Origin: RGIG7378 sp045588325 | GTDB lineage: Bacteria; Bacillota; Clostridia; RGIG7378 | Assembly (NCBI GenBank): GCA_045588325.1 | Contig: JAZNEA010000102.1 | Location: 1 to 64,000, forward strand | Length of the DNA: 64,000 nt | Direction: 5' to 3' | Shown here: one piece after another, positions 45,015 through 53,464 of the stretch | Position numbering within the stretch: the stretch's first letter is position 1 | How the letters are laid out: each line of letters opens with the position of its first letter | Notes under the pieces: generated by a model | Databases searched by the model: none | Told to the model about the DNA's origin: nothing | The model's input: the letters and a program-made list of their open reading frames with translations, nothing else | Made by a program: the position numbers and the translations under genes

Positions 45015-46606
45015 ACTACCTCTTCTCTCTGGAGTTTGATCTCCCTAAGCTCCAGTCCTGGGTTTCTGTCGATGGACATATCAATGGACCACCTGTTTTC
45101 GAACAACAATACTGGCATGCCCTCATTATCCTCAATGCGCATTACGCCGCTGGGGAGTTTGAGTGAATCCAGGTCCTTAACCTCAGAATCGATCCAACGA
45201 GCAGCACTGTGGGGCATGTTGGCGAATCTGAGATCAACGCCATATTCACCCTTCATCCTGTGGCAGAAAACCTCAAACTGCAGCTCACCAACAGCTCCGA
45301 TAATGATGGTCTCCATGCCTGTGTCGGGCCTGCGGAAAATCTGTACGGCGCCCTCCTCGGCAAGCTGCTGAACGCCCTTGGAGAACTGCTTGCGCTTCAT
45401 GGAATCCTTGGGGGAAACTGTGGCAAACAATTCGCATGGGAACACAGGCAGGGGCTCAAACTGCAGTCTCTTTTTGCCTGCAGAAACTGTGTCTCCTACT
45501 GTAAAGTCGCCCTGGTCGAAGATACCGATAATATCTCCCGGCCATGCATCCTCTACTACAACTCTATCCTGTGCCATAAACTGCTGGGGCTGGGCCAATC
45601 TGACCTGCCTGCCTGTACGGGTCTGTGTGACCTCCATACCCTTTTCAAAATGGCCGGAACAAATGCGCATAAAGGCAATCCTATCTCTGTGAGCAGGGTT
45701 CATGTTGGCCTGAATCTTAAAAATAAAGCCTGAGAAATCCGGGTCATCTGCCTCGATTTTGCCCATATTGGACTTGTGTGCGCCGGGACATGGTGCCAGC
45801 TCTAAGAAGGCCTTGAGGAAAGGCTCAACGCCAAAGTTGTTCATGGCAGAACCAAAGAACATGGGGGTCAGTTCTCCCTTGATAATCCTGTCGTAATCGT
45901 AGGGATCACCTGCCATATCCAGGAGTTCTAATTCCTCGGTAAACTTATTGTAGTGGTAGTCATCCAGCAAAGCCCTGAATGACTCATCCTCTGTGGAACC
46001 TGTGATGGATGAAACCATGGATGCGCCGTGGTTGCCACCGGAATACAGCTGAATCTGCCTGGACTGTCTGTCATATACTCCCTTAAAGTCGCCCTCTGTA
46101 CCTATTGGCCAGTTCATGGGATAGCATCTGATGCCCAACACTGTCTCGATCTCGTCCATGAGCTCAAAGGGGTCCTTGGCTGCACGGTCCATCTTGTTTA
46201 CAAACGTAAAAATAGGGATGTTGCGCAGGCGACAAACCTGGAACAGCTTGATGGTCTGGGGCTCAACGCCCTTGGCGCCGTCAATAAGCATAACTGCGCT
46301 ATCCGCAGCCATAAGTGTACGATATGTGTCCTCTGAGAAATCCTGGTGTCCAGGAGTATCCAGAATGTTGATGCAATAACCGTCATAATTGAACTGCATG
46401 GCAGAAGAAGTAACAGAGATACCTCTCTGCTTCTCAATATCCATCCAGTCGGATGTGGCAAACTTGGCTGCACGACGAGCCTTAACGGATCCGGCCATGT
46501 TAATGGCACCTCCGTACAGCAAAAGCTTCTCCGTCATGGTTGTCTTACCTGCGTCGGGGTGGGATATAATGGCGAATGTTCTCCTGCTCTTAATTTCTTG
46601 TCTCAT
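45011..46606 (-). CDS. prfC: Peptide chain release factor 3
   Basis: 531 residues. Translational GTPase that recycles RF1/RF2. G motifs: SHPDAGKTTMTE (G1), DTPGHQDFSEDTYR (G3), NKMDRAAKDP (G4). Length and the C-terminal domains fit RF3, not EF-G. First gene of the run to ftsY, behind its own promoter (46655-46683). GAGG precedes the ATG. Confidence 0.96.
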   Translation of the reverse strand: MRQEIKSRRTFAIISHPDAGKTTMTEKLLLYGGAINMAGSVKARRAAKFATSDWMDIEKQRGISVTSSAMQFNYDGYCINILDTPGHQDFSEDTYRTLMAADSAVMLIDGAKGVEPQTIKLFQVCRLRNIPIFTFVNKMDRAAKDPFELMDEIETVLGIRCYPMNWPIGTEGDFKGVYDRQSRQIQLYSGGNHGASMVSSITGSTEDESFRALLDDYHYNKFTEELELLDMAGDPYDYDRIIKGELTPMFFGSAMNNFGVEPFLKAFLELAPCPGAHKSNMGKIEADDPDFSGFIFKIQANMNPAHRDRIAFMRICSGHFEKGMEVTQTRTGRQVRLAQPQQFMAQDRVVVEDAWPGDIIGIFDQGDFTVGDTVSAGKKRLQFEPLPVFPCELFATVSPKDSMKRKQFSKGVQQLAEEGAVQIFRRPDTGMETIIIGAVGELQFEVFCHRMKGEYGVDLRFANMPHSAARWIDSEVKDLDSLKLPSGVMRIEDNEGMPVLLFENRWSIDMSIDRNPGLELREIKLQREEVV

Positions 46607-46654
46607 AAAACCTCTGCAATATAATAAAAGGCATACTAACCCATAATCCGTATT

Positions 46655-46683
46655 ATTTTACAGCTATGGGAAAATAAAAGCAA
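46655..46683 (-). promoter_or_regulatory. Promoter of the prfC-ftsY operon
   Basis: Minus strand: TTGCTT (46678-46683), a 17-base spacer, TAAAAT (46655-46660). The -35 lies in the U-run of the preceding terminator. Predicted RNA start near 46648. Confidence 0.7.
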
Positions 46684-46719
46684 GAAATAGCGCAGCAACC
46701 ACTATGGGCTACTGCGCTA
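46680..46719 (-). terminator. Terminator after the tandem lipoprotein genes
   Basis: 8-bp stem (TAGCGCAG / CTGCGCTA) with an inner partly paired loop, followed by a U-rich run (TTTCTTGCTTT) in the minus-strand RNA. It separates the lipoprotein unit from prfC. The rest of the 46607-46812 gap holds the prfC promoter and nothing else seen. Confidence 0.7.
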
Positions 46720-46812
46720 AAGAATAAGGAGTCCTATCCGCTGGTGCAGGAATCACCAACGAATGCTGATATTTTGTGCTTTAACCTCCTGGACGTTATT
46801 CCATCCTTCATA

Positions 46813-47190
46813 TTACTCATTATTTATATCATCATCATAAGTTTCAGAATCAGGCTCATAAGCTGTCCCACTGTATGTAAATATGCTCTTGCCCAACGGC
46901 ATAGTGGCATATGCTTTATCCGCCTCAGCAATCATTATGGTTGTCATAGATGCGGGCGTACAAAGTTCATCCTTATTACTATGGATATTTATTACCGGAT
47001 AAAGCACACCTGGCAATCGAGTCTCCAGATTCACTATATTTTGGAAAATACTGGTGTCTTGCGCCTCAGGAGTAGGCATAGGATTTGCAGTGTCTGATGT
47101 GGGTTCTGCTCTGCCGCACGCAGTGATGCAAAATGCAAGGGTCAAACAACAAAACAATATAGCAACTATTCTTTCTATTCTGTTATCCAT
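46813..47190 (-). CDS. Small lipoprotein, shortened paralogue of the next gene
   Basis: 125 residues from the ATG at 47188-47190, which has GAGGGTG eight bases ahead. Signal peptide with lipobox (residues ~16-25, FCITAC). It begins with the same seven residues as its neighbour (MDNRIER) and shares SIFQNIVN-like, LYPVINIH and the M-x-A-x-x-DK-YA-M-xx-GK-x-FTYSG regions, but lacks ~70 central residues. Function unknown; expected to be anchored on the outer face of the membrane. The C-terminus is acidic. Could be a decayed copy, although the frame is intact. Confidence 0.7.
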   Translation of the reverse strand: MDNRIERIVAILFCCLTLAFCITACGRAEPTSDTANPMPTPEAQDTSIFQNIVNLETRLPGVLYPVINIHSNKDELCTPASMTTIMIAEADKAYATMPLGKSIFTYSGTAYEPDSETYDDDINNE

Positions 47191-47215
47191 GTAAATGCAC
47201 CCTCGTCTTTCTCTC
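47171..47215. repeat. 45-bp direct repeat, copy 1
   Basis: Spans the ribosome binding site and first codons of the short lipoprotein gene. Identical to 47782-47826, 611 bases away. Marks a tandem gene duplication. Confidence 0.9.
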
Positions 47216-47801
47216 ATCTTTCTTTATCTTCCGAATGATAGAAGTTATCTATCCTATTATCCTTGTCATCAAAGTAATTTCCACTAAATGTAAATTTGAT
47301 CTCACCAATTAGCATTTCTGCGTACCTTTTATCTACCTCAGCAGTCATTAATGAAGTCATATACGCGCAGTCAAATGCATTTCCCTCCATATGGACATTT
47401 ATCACCGGGTATAATATATTGCCTTCTATGACTGGATTGGGATTCAATGTTACCGTTGGAGTGCCAGACTCCCATTCCGCCTTAATCACCAACAATGCCT
47501 TATCCTTAAAGAAATCCTCATCATATTCCTTGTCAAGACGTAAATTGTTATACTCCTCTATAGTCTTTATCCAATATGCTCCGTAGTCCGCTTCCCTATT
47601 AGTGTAGAAACTTATATTCGTAACATTATCAAATACACTTTCCCTCAATAATTCTGGCGTAGTAGTTGCATTTTCCTCAGGAGTTTGTGTTACTACATCA
47701 GCTCCTAAGTCTGTTATTTGGCCTGGACTACAACCTGCAATACAAGCTATCAACAAAATGGCTACTAGCACTTTAACAAGCCTTTCTATTCTGTTATCCA
47801 T
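47214..47801 (-). CDS. Lipoprotein of unknown function
   Basis: 195 residues from the ATG at 47799-47801 (GAGGGTG eight bases ahead); the open frame 25 codons upstream lies in the leader and is ignored. Signal peptide with lipobox IAGC near residue 24. Mature part has no recognised domain; the centre (YGAYWIKTIEEYNNLRLDKEYDEDFFKDKALLVIKAEWESGTP) and LYPVINVHMEG look like a compact beta-rich secreted domain resembling protease-inhibitor-like lipoproteins of Firmicutes (weak impression). Its stop overlaps the repeat that starts the downstream paralogue. AT-richer than its neighbours. Confidence 0.75.
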   Translation of the reverse strand: MDNRIERLVKVLVAILLIACIAGCSPGQITDLGADVVTQTPEENATTTPELLRESVFDNVTNISFYTNREADYGAYWIKTIEEYNNLRLDKEYDEDFFKDKALLVIKAEWESGTPTVTLNPNPVIEGNILYPVINVHMEGNAFDCAYMTSLMTAEVDKRYAEMLIGEIKFTFSGNYFDDKDNRIDNFYHSEDKER

Positions 47802-47826
47802 GTAAATGCACCCTCGTCTTTCTCTC
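47782..47826. repeat. 45-bp direct repeat, copy 2
   Basis: Identical to 47171-47215. Covers the ribosome binding site, start codon and first ~7 codons of the longer lipoprotein gene. Confidence 0.9.
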
Positions 47827-47845
47827 TCCCTGTCCTTCTCTACCC

Positions 47846-47990
47846 AAAAAACACAAAGAGCGCCTATACTCTCCAAACAGAGTATGACGCTCCAACTTAA
47901 GTCTTTATATTATCGATTGGACTTAGGTGGTAGAGGCCATGCCTCTGAGAAGTAGATTATCACTTATCGCCTATATGTCCTTAGCTTTAC
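47846..47990 (-). ncRNA. Structured leader RNA or small RNA ending in a terminator
   Basis: Minus-strand RNA from the promoter at 47997-48025 would contain: an outer pairing of GGACATATAGG with CCTAAGTCC (47970-47980 with 47919-47927) enclosing an AGAGGC/GCCTCT hairpin (47932-47946); a competing AAGTC/GACTT pairing (47899-47924) that shares bases with the first; and a strong terminator hairpin (GAGCG..ATACTCT / AGAGTAT..CGCTC, 47858-47892) followed by UUUGUGUUUUUU. Either a ~145-base small RNA or an attenuating leader of the lipoprotein genes, since no promoter lies between the terminator and the first lipoprotein. No known RNA family recognised. Confidence 0.5.
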
Positions 47991-47996
47991 AATATA

Positions 47997-48025
47997 TTTA
48001 TACCATAGTTTTCAAGGTTTATAAA
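47997..48025 (-). promoter_or_regulatory. Promoter for the structured leader
   Basis: Minus strand: extended -10 TGGTATAAA with TATAAA at 47997-48002, 17 bases after a poor -35 TTTATA (48020-48025). The extended TG partly compensates. It lies in the 182-base gap 47877-48058 after the RluA-family gene. Confidence 0.45.
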
Positions 48026-48058
48026 GTCAGTATGTCAGACTAGTTATTAAGATCCCGT

Positions 48059-48889
48059 CTATACCTTAACCACCAATGGCTCCCCATCCTTGTAGTCCGG
48101 CACCTCTATCTCATACGCCATCAGCTCCTGATGCCTGTAGCCCAGCTTCTTGTTCAGCTCATAATTGCCGTACTTGCTGTCCCCTACTATTGGGCATCCC
48201 AGTGCCGCCATCTGGGCTCGGATCTGGTGGGTTCTGCCTGTATAGAGCGTAACCTCCACCTCATATATGTCAGGAGCATCATTCACCTTTCCTGCCACCT
48301 TGTATCCGGTTATTGCCTGTAACCTGTTGGGGCCCGGTTGGTTATACACTTTGACCATTCCCCTCTTGGCATCCTTCTCCATGTAGGAGACTACCTTGTC
48401 GGACTCCCTGGGCGGTCTGCCGAACACCTTAGTCCTGTATTTCTTTGTAATATCCCTGTCTCGAATCAGAGCAGTTATCCTGTCCCTCTGCTCCTCCGTC
48501 TTTGCAAATATGACAAGTCCTGCGGTGTTTCTATCCAGCCTATGGCAGGGGAACCACTCCCCCGGCAGAACATCTGCAAGGGTTAGTTCATTGGCCGGTC
48601 CATCGCACACACATATTCCAGCAGGCTTATTCACGATTGTAATGTTGTCGTCCTCGTATGCAATCTGAGGCTCCTGAATGCCCATCAGGACATAATCTGC
48701 TATGTAGGCCTGTACAGAATCGCCTGTATGCACAACGTGGCTGGCATCTGCACGATGCCCATTTACCTTAATGTCCCTTTGTCTGAAGGCCTTGTGCAAC
48801 GCGGATTTTGGCATCCTGTCAAAAGTCCCCATCAGGAACCTATCGACAGTCACGCCATTATGCTTATCTGTAACAGTAAATATCCTCAT
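48059..48889 (-). CDS. RluA family 23S rRNA/tRNA pseudouridine synthase
   Basis: 276 residues. N-terminal S4-like RNA-binding domain (VDRFLMGTFDRMPKSALHKAFRQRDIKVNG), then the synthase domain with catalytic Asp in CHRLDRNTAGLVIFAKT and the TGRTHQIRAQMAALGCPIVGDSKYG motif. Isomerises uridine in structured RNA; which sites cannot be read from sequence. Starts in the trmFO stop (four-base overlap), third gene of the topA unit. Confidence 0.94.
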   Translation of the reverse strand: MRIFTVTDKHNGVTVDRFLMGTFDRMPKSALHKAFRQRDIKVNGHRADASHVVHTGDSVQAYIADYVLMGIQEPQIAYEDDNITIVNKPAGICVCDGPANELTLADVLPGEWFPCHRLDRNTAGLVIFAKTEEQRDRITALIRDRDITKKYRTKVFGRPPRESDKVVSYMEKDAKRGMVKVYNQPGPNRLQAITGYKVAGKVNDAPDIYEVEVTLYTGRTHQIRAQMAALGCPIVGDSKYGNYELNKKLGYRHQELMAYEIEVPDYKDGEPLVVKV

Positions 48890-50202
48890 TCTGTGATCAT
48901 CTGCTGGATAATATCCAGGCTGTTTTGGGCGATGAGCTGGTATCTCTCCATCTTGGACTGCCTGCGCACCTTAGGGAACCGCTCCGTATCCACAATGCCA
49001 AAGTTGGCCTTCATGGGCTGAAAATCCTTGCCAGCATATGCCGAAGAATGATTGGCCAGGGCGCCTATTACCGTGCAAGCAGGGAATATCACAGACTCCT
49101 GTCCCAAAACCTCTCTGGCTGCATTTATGCCTGCCACAAGGCCCGAGGATGTGGACTCTATGTAGCCCTCAACGCCTGTTATCTGTCCTGCGAAATATAT
49201 TCTCCTGTGAGATTTTAATCTATATGTAGGCTCCAACTTGCCTGGAGACTTGATGAATGTGTTGCGGTGCATTACGCCATATCTGAGATAAACAGCATCC
49301 TTAAGTCCGGGGATCATGCCAAACACCCTCTTCTGCTCAGGCCACTTTAAATTAGTCTGAAAGCCCACCAGATTATACATGGTGCCGGCCTTATTCTCTT
49401 TGCGGAGCTGTACGCAGGCATAGTCCTCACGGCCTGTCCTGGGGTTGGTCAGTCCCACTGGCTTAAGAGGGCCAAACACCATGGTCTCCTCACCTCTCTT
49501 TGCCAATGCCTCGATGGGCATACATCCCTCAAAATGAATCACATTCTCAAATGAATGCAGCTCTACCTGCTCTGCTGTCAACAGTGCATTGCGGAACTCA
49601 GTATACTGCTCCTTATTCATGGGGCAGTTAAGATAGTCACCGTCTCCCTTGCCGTACCTGTCGGCACAATAGACTATATCCATGTCTATTGAGTCGGCAT
49701 CCACAATCGGAGCAGCGGCGTCATAGAAATATAGCGAATCGTCGCCAATCAGCCCCTTGATACAATCTGGCAGTCCGCCCATGGTAAGAGGTCCTGTGGC
49801 AATTATCCACACGGAGTCGTCATCAGGTATGGAATCTACCATCTGATTGATCACTGTAATATTAGGATTATTCTTAATGGCATCTGTTACGTACTCTGTG
49901 AACTTGTGCCTGTCCACAGCCAGAGCTCCTCCAGCAGGGACCGATGTAGCATCCGCTGCCTGCATGATGAGAGAGTCCAGCCTGCGCATCTCATGCTTTA
50001 ATAAACCTGAGGCGTTCTCAATATTGTCTGCCCTCAGGGAATTGCTGCACACCAGCTCAGCAAAGGACTCCATGTGATGGGCTGGAGACATTGCTACAGG
50101 CTTGCACTCATATAGGTTGACCTGGATACCTCTCTTAGCCACCTGATATGCCGCCTCACAGCCTGCAAGGCCAGCTCCTATTATGTTAATCCTCTGACTC
50201 AT
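48886..50202 (-). CDS. trmFO: Folate/FAD-dependent tRNA (uracil-54-C5)-methyltransferase
   Basis: 438 residues. FAD-binding start NIIGAGLAGCEAAYQVAKRG, then LVCSNSLRADNIENASGLLKHEMR, which carries the catalytic cysteine region, and a C-terminal FAD segment (ITGVEGYIESTSSGLVAG). Makes ribothymidine 54 in tRNA using methylene-tetrahydrofolate. Overlaps topA by 17 bases; topA-trmFO is a conserved Firmicutes pair. Confidence 0.97.
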   Translation of the reverse strand: MSQRINIIGAGLAGCEAAYQVAKRGIQVNLYECKPVAMSPAHHMESFAELVCSNSLRADNIENASGLLKHEMRRLDSLIMQAADATSVPAGGALAVDRHKFTEYVTDAIKNNPNITVINQMVDSIPDDDSVWIIATGPLTMGGLPDCIKGLIGDDSLYFYDAAAPIVDADSIDMDIVYCADRYGKGDGDYLNCPMNKEQYTEFRNALLTAEQVELHSFENVIHFEGCMPIEALAKRGEETMVFGPLKPVGLTNPRTGREDYACVQLRKENKAGTMYNLVGFQTNLKWPEQKRVFGMIPGLKDAVYLRYGVMHRNTFIKSPGKLEPTYRLKSHRRIYFAGQITGVEGYIESTSSGLVAGINAAREVLGQESVIFPACTVIGALANHSSAYAGKDFQPMKANFGIVDTERFPKVRRQSKMERYQLIAQNSLDIIQQMITE

Positions 50203-52306
50203 CGCTGACCTCTTTCGCAGAATCCTTGGCTCTGGTGGAACACTGGGGATTGCCGCACTTAATCATCCTGCGGCGCTTAAAAAAGCTGGTTACCATAAAG
50301 CTACCACATGTGGTGCATGTCTTGTTTGCCAGAACTGTGCCCCACTCCATATAGTCACATTGTGGTCCTTTCTCGCATACCAGATACTTTTTGCCTTTGG
50401 CTGTGGTGCGCTCCAAAACAGCGCCTCCGCACTTTGGGCACCTAACACCTGCCTCTACTCTGAGGGGCTTGGAATTCTTACACTTGGGATAGCCAGGGCA
50501 TGCCAGGAACTTTCCGTTCCTGCCTGTCTTTACCACCATGTTGCGTCCGCACTTTTCGCACACAACATCGCTGACCTCCTCCTTAATCTCCACCTTGGCC
50601 GTCTGTGTCTGGGCCTTATCCAGAGCCACGGCAAAGGGCGAATAGAAGTTCCTTAGGAGTTCCTTCCAGTTTGACTGGCCCTCTGAAATAGAGTCCAGCA
50701 TGTTCTCCATATCTGCTGTAAAGCCCTTGTCCACAATATCTGTAAAGTTGGCCAACATAAAATCGTTGACAACAGAGCCTAATTCGGTGGGAACCAAGTA
50801 CTTCTTATCGCGCTCTACGTATGTCCTGGATACGATTGTAGCAATAGTGGGAGCATAGGTGCTGGGACGACCAATACCCTCCTCCTCCATGGCCTTGATC
50901 AAAGTGGCCTCAGTGTACCTCTGTGGGGGCTGTGTAAAGTTCTGCTTGTCCTCCAGTTTGTTAAGAGCCAGCTTGTCACCCACCTCCAACCTGGGCAACT
51001 TGACGCCATCGTCGTCATCCTCCTTGGCATCATCGGTAGTCTCCTCGTACAGAGCCAAATATCCCTGGAATGTAACCTTAGATCCAGACGCCTTAAACGT
51101 CTGTCCATTACAATCAATATCTACCTGCATAGTGTCATACACAGCTGAGGCCATGAGGCTGGCCAGGAACCTGTCCCAGATAAGCTTATACAGCTTGTAC
51201 TGCTCTGATGTAAGGGAGTCCTTGATGTCCTCGGGGCGCAACTCCAGGTGAGAAGGTCTGATGGCCTCGTGGGCATTCTGGCTGCCAGACTTGTTCTTAT
51301 AAAATCTGTCCTTGGCGGGCAGATACTCCTTGCCGTATGTCCTGAGGATAATCTCCTTGCCTGCCGCCCTTGCCTCGTCTGCTATTCTGGTGGAGTCCGT
51401 TCTGATATATGTGACCAATCCTGTGGAACCCAGTCCCTTAACATCCACGCCCTCATAGAGTTGCTGTGCAATCTGCATGGTGCGACCACTGGTAAATCCA
51501 TACTTGCGGGAGGCATCCTGTTGGAGCACGCTGGTTGTGAATGGTGGAGCTGGATTGCGTGTCTTGCTACCCTTTTTGACGCCGGTAACGCTAAACTCAC
51601 GGCCCTGAATGGCGGCCAGCACCTTGTCGACTGCCTCTCTGTTAGGCAACGCCTTCTTACGTCCCTGCTCTCCGTAGTACTTGGCATCAAATGCCATCTT
51701 ATCTCCTGCCTTGGAGAGGTTGGCAATAATTGTCCAGAACTCCTTAGGCACAAAGGATGTAATCTCGTTCTCTCTATCGCAAATCATGCGGACAGCCACA
51801 GACTGCACTCTGCCTGCTGATAACCCCTTCTGAACCTTGTTCCACAATATGGGGCTGATCTTGTATCCAACAATCCTGTCCAATATACGCCTGGTCTGCT
51901 GGGCATCTACCAAATTCATATCAATAGCCCTGGGTGCCTTAAGTGCAGCTCCAACAGCATTGCCAGTAATCTCGTTAAACGTGATGCGGCACTGCGATGC
52001 AGGGTCAATTCCCAAAATAGTTGCTGTATGCCATGCAATAGCCTCTCCCTCGCGATCAGGGTCCGATGCGATAAACACCTGCTTAGCCTTGGCTGCCTGC
52101 TTCTTAAGGTTGGATATAACATCTGCCTTGCCGGTGATGTTAACATATCTTGGCTTAAAATCCCTCTCCAGGTCCACTCCCAACTGATTGGTAGGCAGAT
52201 CCCTGATATGGCCTACTGTCGCCTCCACGTCAAAAGAACCATCAAGAAACTTCTTGATAGTCTTAACCTTGGTAGGTGACTCTACAATTATCAAACAATC
52301 GGACAT
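50186..52306 (-). CDS. topA: DNA topoisomerase I
   Basis: 706 residues. Type IA topoisomerase. TOPRIM start CLIIVESPTKVKTIKKFL, DPDREGEAIAWH acidic motif, active-site tyrosine in TYIRTDSTRIADEA, and three C-terminal zinc ribbons (CEKCG..., CPKCG..., CTTCG...). Relaxes negative supercoils. AAGGAG precedes the ATG. Promoter at 52334-52362. Confidence 0.97.
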   Translation of the reverse strand: MSDCLIIVESPTKVKTIKKFLDGSFDVEATVGHIRDLPTNQLGVDLERDFKPRYVNITGKADVISNLKKQAAKAKQVFIASDPDREGEAIAWHTATILGIDPASQCRITFNEITGNAVGAALKAPRAIDMNLVDAQQTRRILDRIVGYKISPILWNKVQKGLSAGRVQSVAVRMICDRENEITSFVPKEFWTIIANLSKAGDKMAFDAKYYGEQGRKKALPNREAVDKVLAAIQGREFSVTGVKKGSKTRNPAPPFTTSVLQQDASRKYGFTSGRTMQIAQQLYEGVDVKGLGSTGLVTYIRTDSTRIADEARAAGKEIILRTYGKEYLPAKDRFYKNKSGSQNAHEAIRPSHLELRPEDIKDSLTSEQYKLYKLIWDRFLASLMASAVYDTMQVDIDCNGQTFKASGSKVTFQGYLALYEETTDDAKEDDDDGVKLPRLEVGDKLALNKLEDKQNFTQPPQRYTEATLIKAMEEEGIGRPSTYAPTIATIVSRTYVERDKKYLVPTELGSVVNDFMLANFTDIVDKGFTADMENMLDSISEGQSNWKELLRNFYSPFAVALDKAQTQTAKVEIKEEVSDVVCEKCGRNMVVKTGRNGKFLACPGYPKCKNSKPLRVEAGVRCPKCGGAVLERTTAKGKKYLVCEKGPQCDYMEWGTVLANKTCTTCGSFMVTSFFKRRRMIKCGNPQCSTRAKDSAKEVSDESED

Positions 52307-52333
52307 ACGTTCTTACTCCTTCACACGAAAAAG

Positions 52334-52362
52334 TATATAGCACACTTTGGTTGAGCAGGCAA
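52334..52362 (-). promoter_or_regulatory. Possible promoter of topA
   Basis: Minus strand: TTGCCT (52357-52362), a 17-base spacer, TATATA (52334-52339), in the 60-base gap after dprA. Confidence 0.55.
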
Positions 52363-52366
52363 CCTC

Positions 52367-53464
52367 TTAACATGATTTGCCCACAAACCAACCAGGGGTA
52401 ACCTCGATGGCCTCACCAAAAAGTGTCAAAAATGTGAGAGACTGGGCAATAGTGCCGGCATCCATGTCAAACCTGAGGCTTAGCTGTTCCACCGTACAGG
52501 GAGTTGACTGTATCTCAGCCAGGAGTCTTTTGTCAAGATTACTCAGTTCAATCCCCTGGCTGGTAAAGCCATCATGTTTTTTTGCAAATACCCCCAATCC
52601 GCTGTCAATCATAAAATCATCATAGGATGTATATACGTGGGCTCCCTGCTGCAACATCTTGTTTGTCCCCTGACTTCTGAGAGAAGTGATATTGCCTGGC
52701 ACCGCATATATTTCTCTGCCCAGATCATTCATATAGTCCACGGTGGAAAAGCATCCGCTCCTGTTACCTGCCTCCACAACCACCAGGACCGTACCCAGAG
52801 CAGCTATAATTCTGTTTCGCAGTATAAAATCTGCTTTATATATGGGTTTTCCCGGTGGAACCTCGGTGAGGACACATCCTCCCGCATCCAATATTGGACC
52901 GATCAATCTCCTGTTGTCAGCAGGATACGGCTTGTCTATATTGCCAGCCACCACTGCAACAGTACGGCCACCTGCCTCTGCTGTGCTCCTATGGATCAGC
53001 CCATCCACGCCCTCTGCCAGTCCACTGACTGTAGTTATTCCGCATTTGCCGCTCCTGCGGCCTATTTCCTCTGCCACTGTCATGCCATAGTGACTGCATG
53101 CCCTGGATCCTATTATAGAAATACGCCTTTCTTTAGCCTGCAGCTTACCTTTGTAAAACAGTATTGGAGGTGGATTTTGCATATCATACAGCGATTTAGG
53201 GTACTCATCCTCACCAATTGCGCACATACTAATCCCCTCTTTTTCTATTATTGCCAAGGCCTTATCCACATACTGTTCAACCTTGCCCTGTAGTAACGCC
53301 TCCCTGCCTGCCTTGCCAATGATACGGGATGACCTGATTTCACCCTCAGACAGGCACCTGATGTTCTCGTAAGAGTCGTACATTCTGACCAGCTTAGCCA
53401 GTCCTGCCGAACCAAGCTCAGGTATCATCAGGCAGTATATTATGTCGTACATTTTGCTATCCAT
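52367..53464 (-). CDS. dprA: DNA-processing protein DprA
   Basis: 365 residues from the ATG at 53462-53464, which has GGGGG ~10 bases ahead; the frame is open further upstream inside comM. Rossmann-like DprA domain (ISIIGSRACSHYGMTVAEEI, TTVSGLAEGVDGLIH, FILRNRIIAALG, GSLRSQGTN-like segment), N-terminal SAM-like helices and a C-terminal winged helix (STPCTVEQLSLRFDMDAG). Loads RecA on incoming single-stranded DNA during transformation. Overlaps the comM stop by eight bases. Confidence 0.95.
   Translation of the reverse strand: MDSKMYDIIYCLMIPELGSAGLAKLVRMYDSYENIRCLSEGEIRSSRIIGKAGREALLQGKVEQYVDKALAIIEKEGISMCAIGEDEYPKSLYDMQNPPPILFYKGKLQAKERRISIIGSRACSHYGMTVAEEIGRRSGKCGITTVSGLAEGVDGLIHRSTAEAGGRTVAVVAGNIDKPYPADNRRLIGPILDAGGCVLTEVPPGKPIYKADFILRNRIIAALGTVLVVVEAGNRSGCFSTVDYMNDLGREIYAVPGNITSLRSQGTNKMLQQGAHVYTSYDDFMIDSGLGVFAKKHDGFTSQGIELSNLDKRLLAEIQSTPCTVEQLSLRFDMDAGTIAQSLTFLTLFGEAIEVTPGWFVGKSC

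Noticed and set aside
47880..47955. A 23-codon plus-strand frame (MTLQLKSLYYRLDLGGRGHASEK) in the leader region, possible small toxin
   Set aside because: No ribosome binding site, no membrane helix typical of type I toxins, and the region is better explained by the structured minus-strand RNA.
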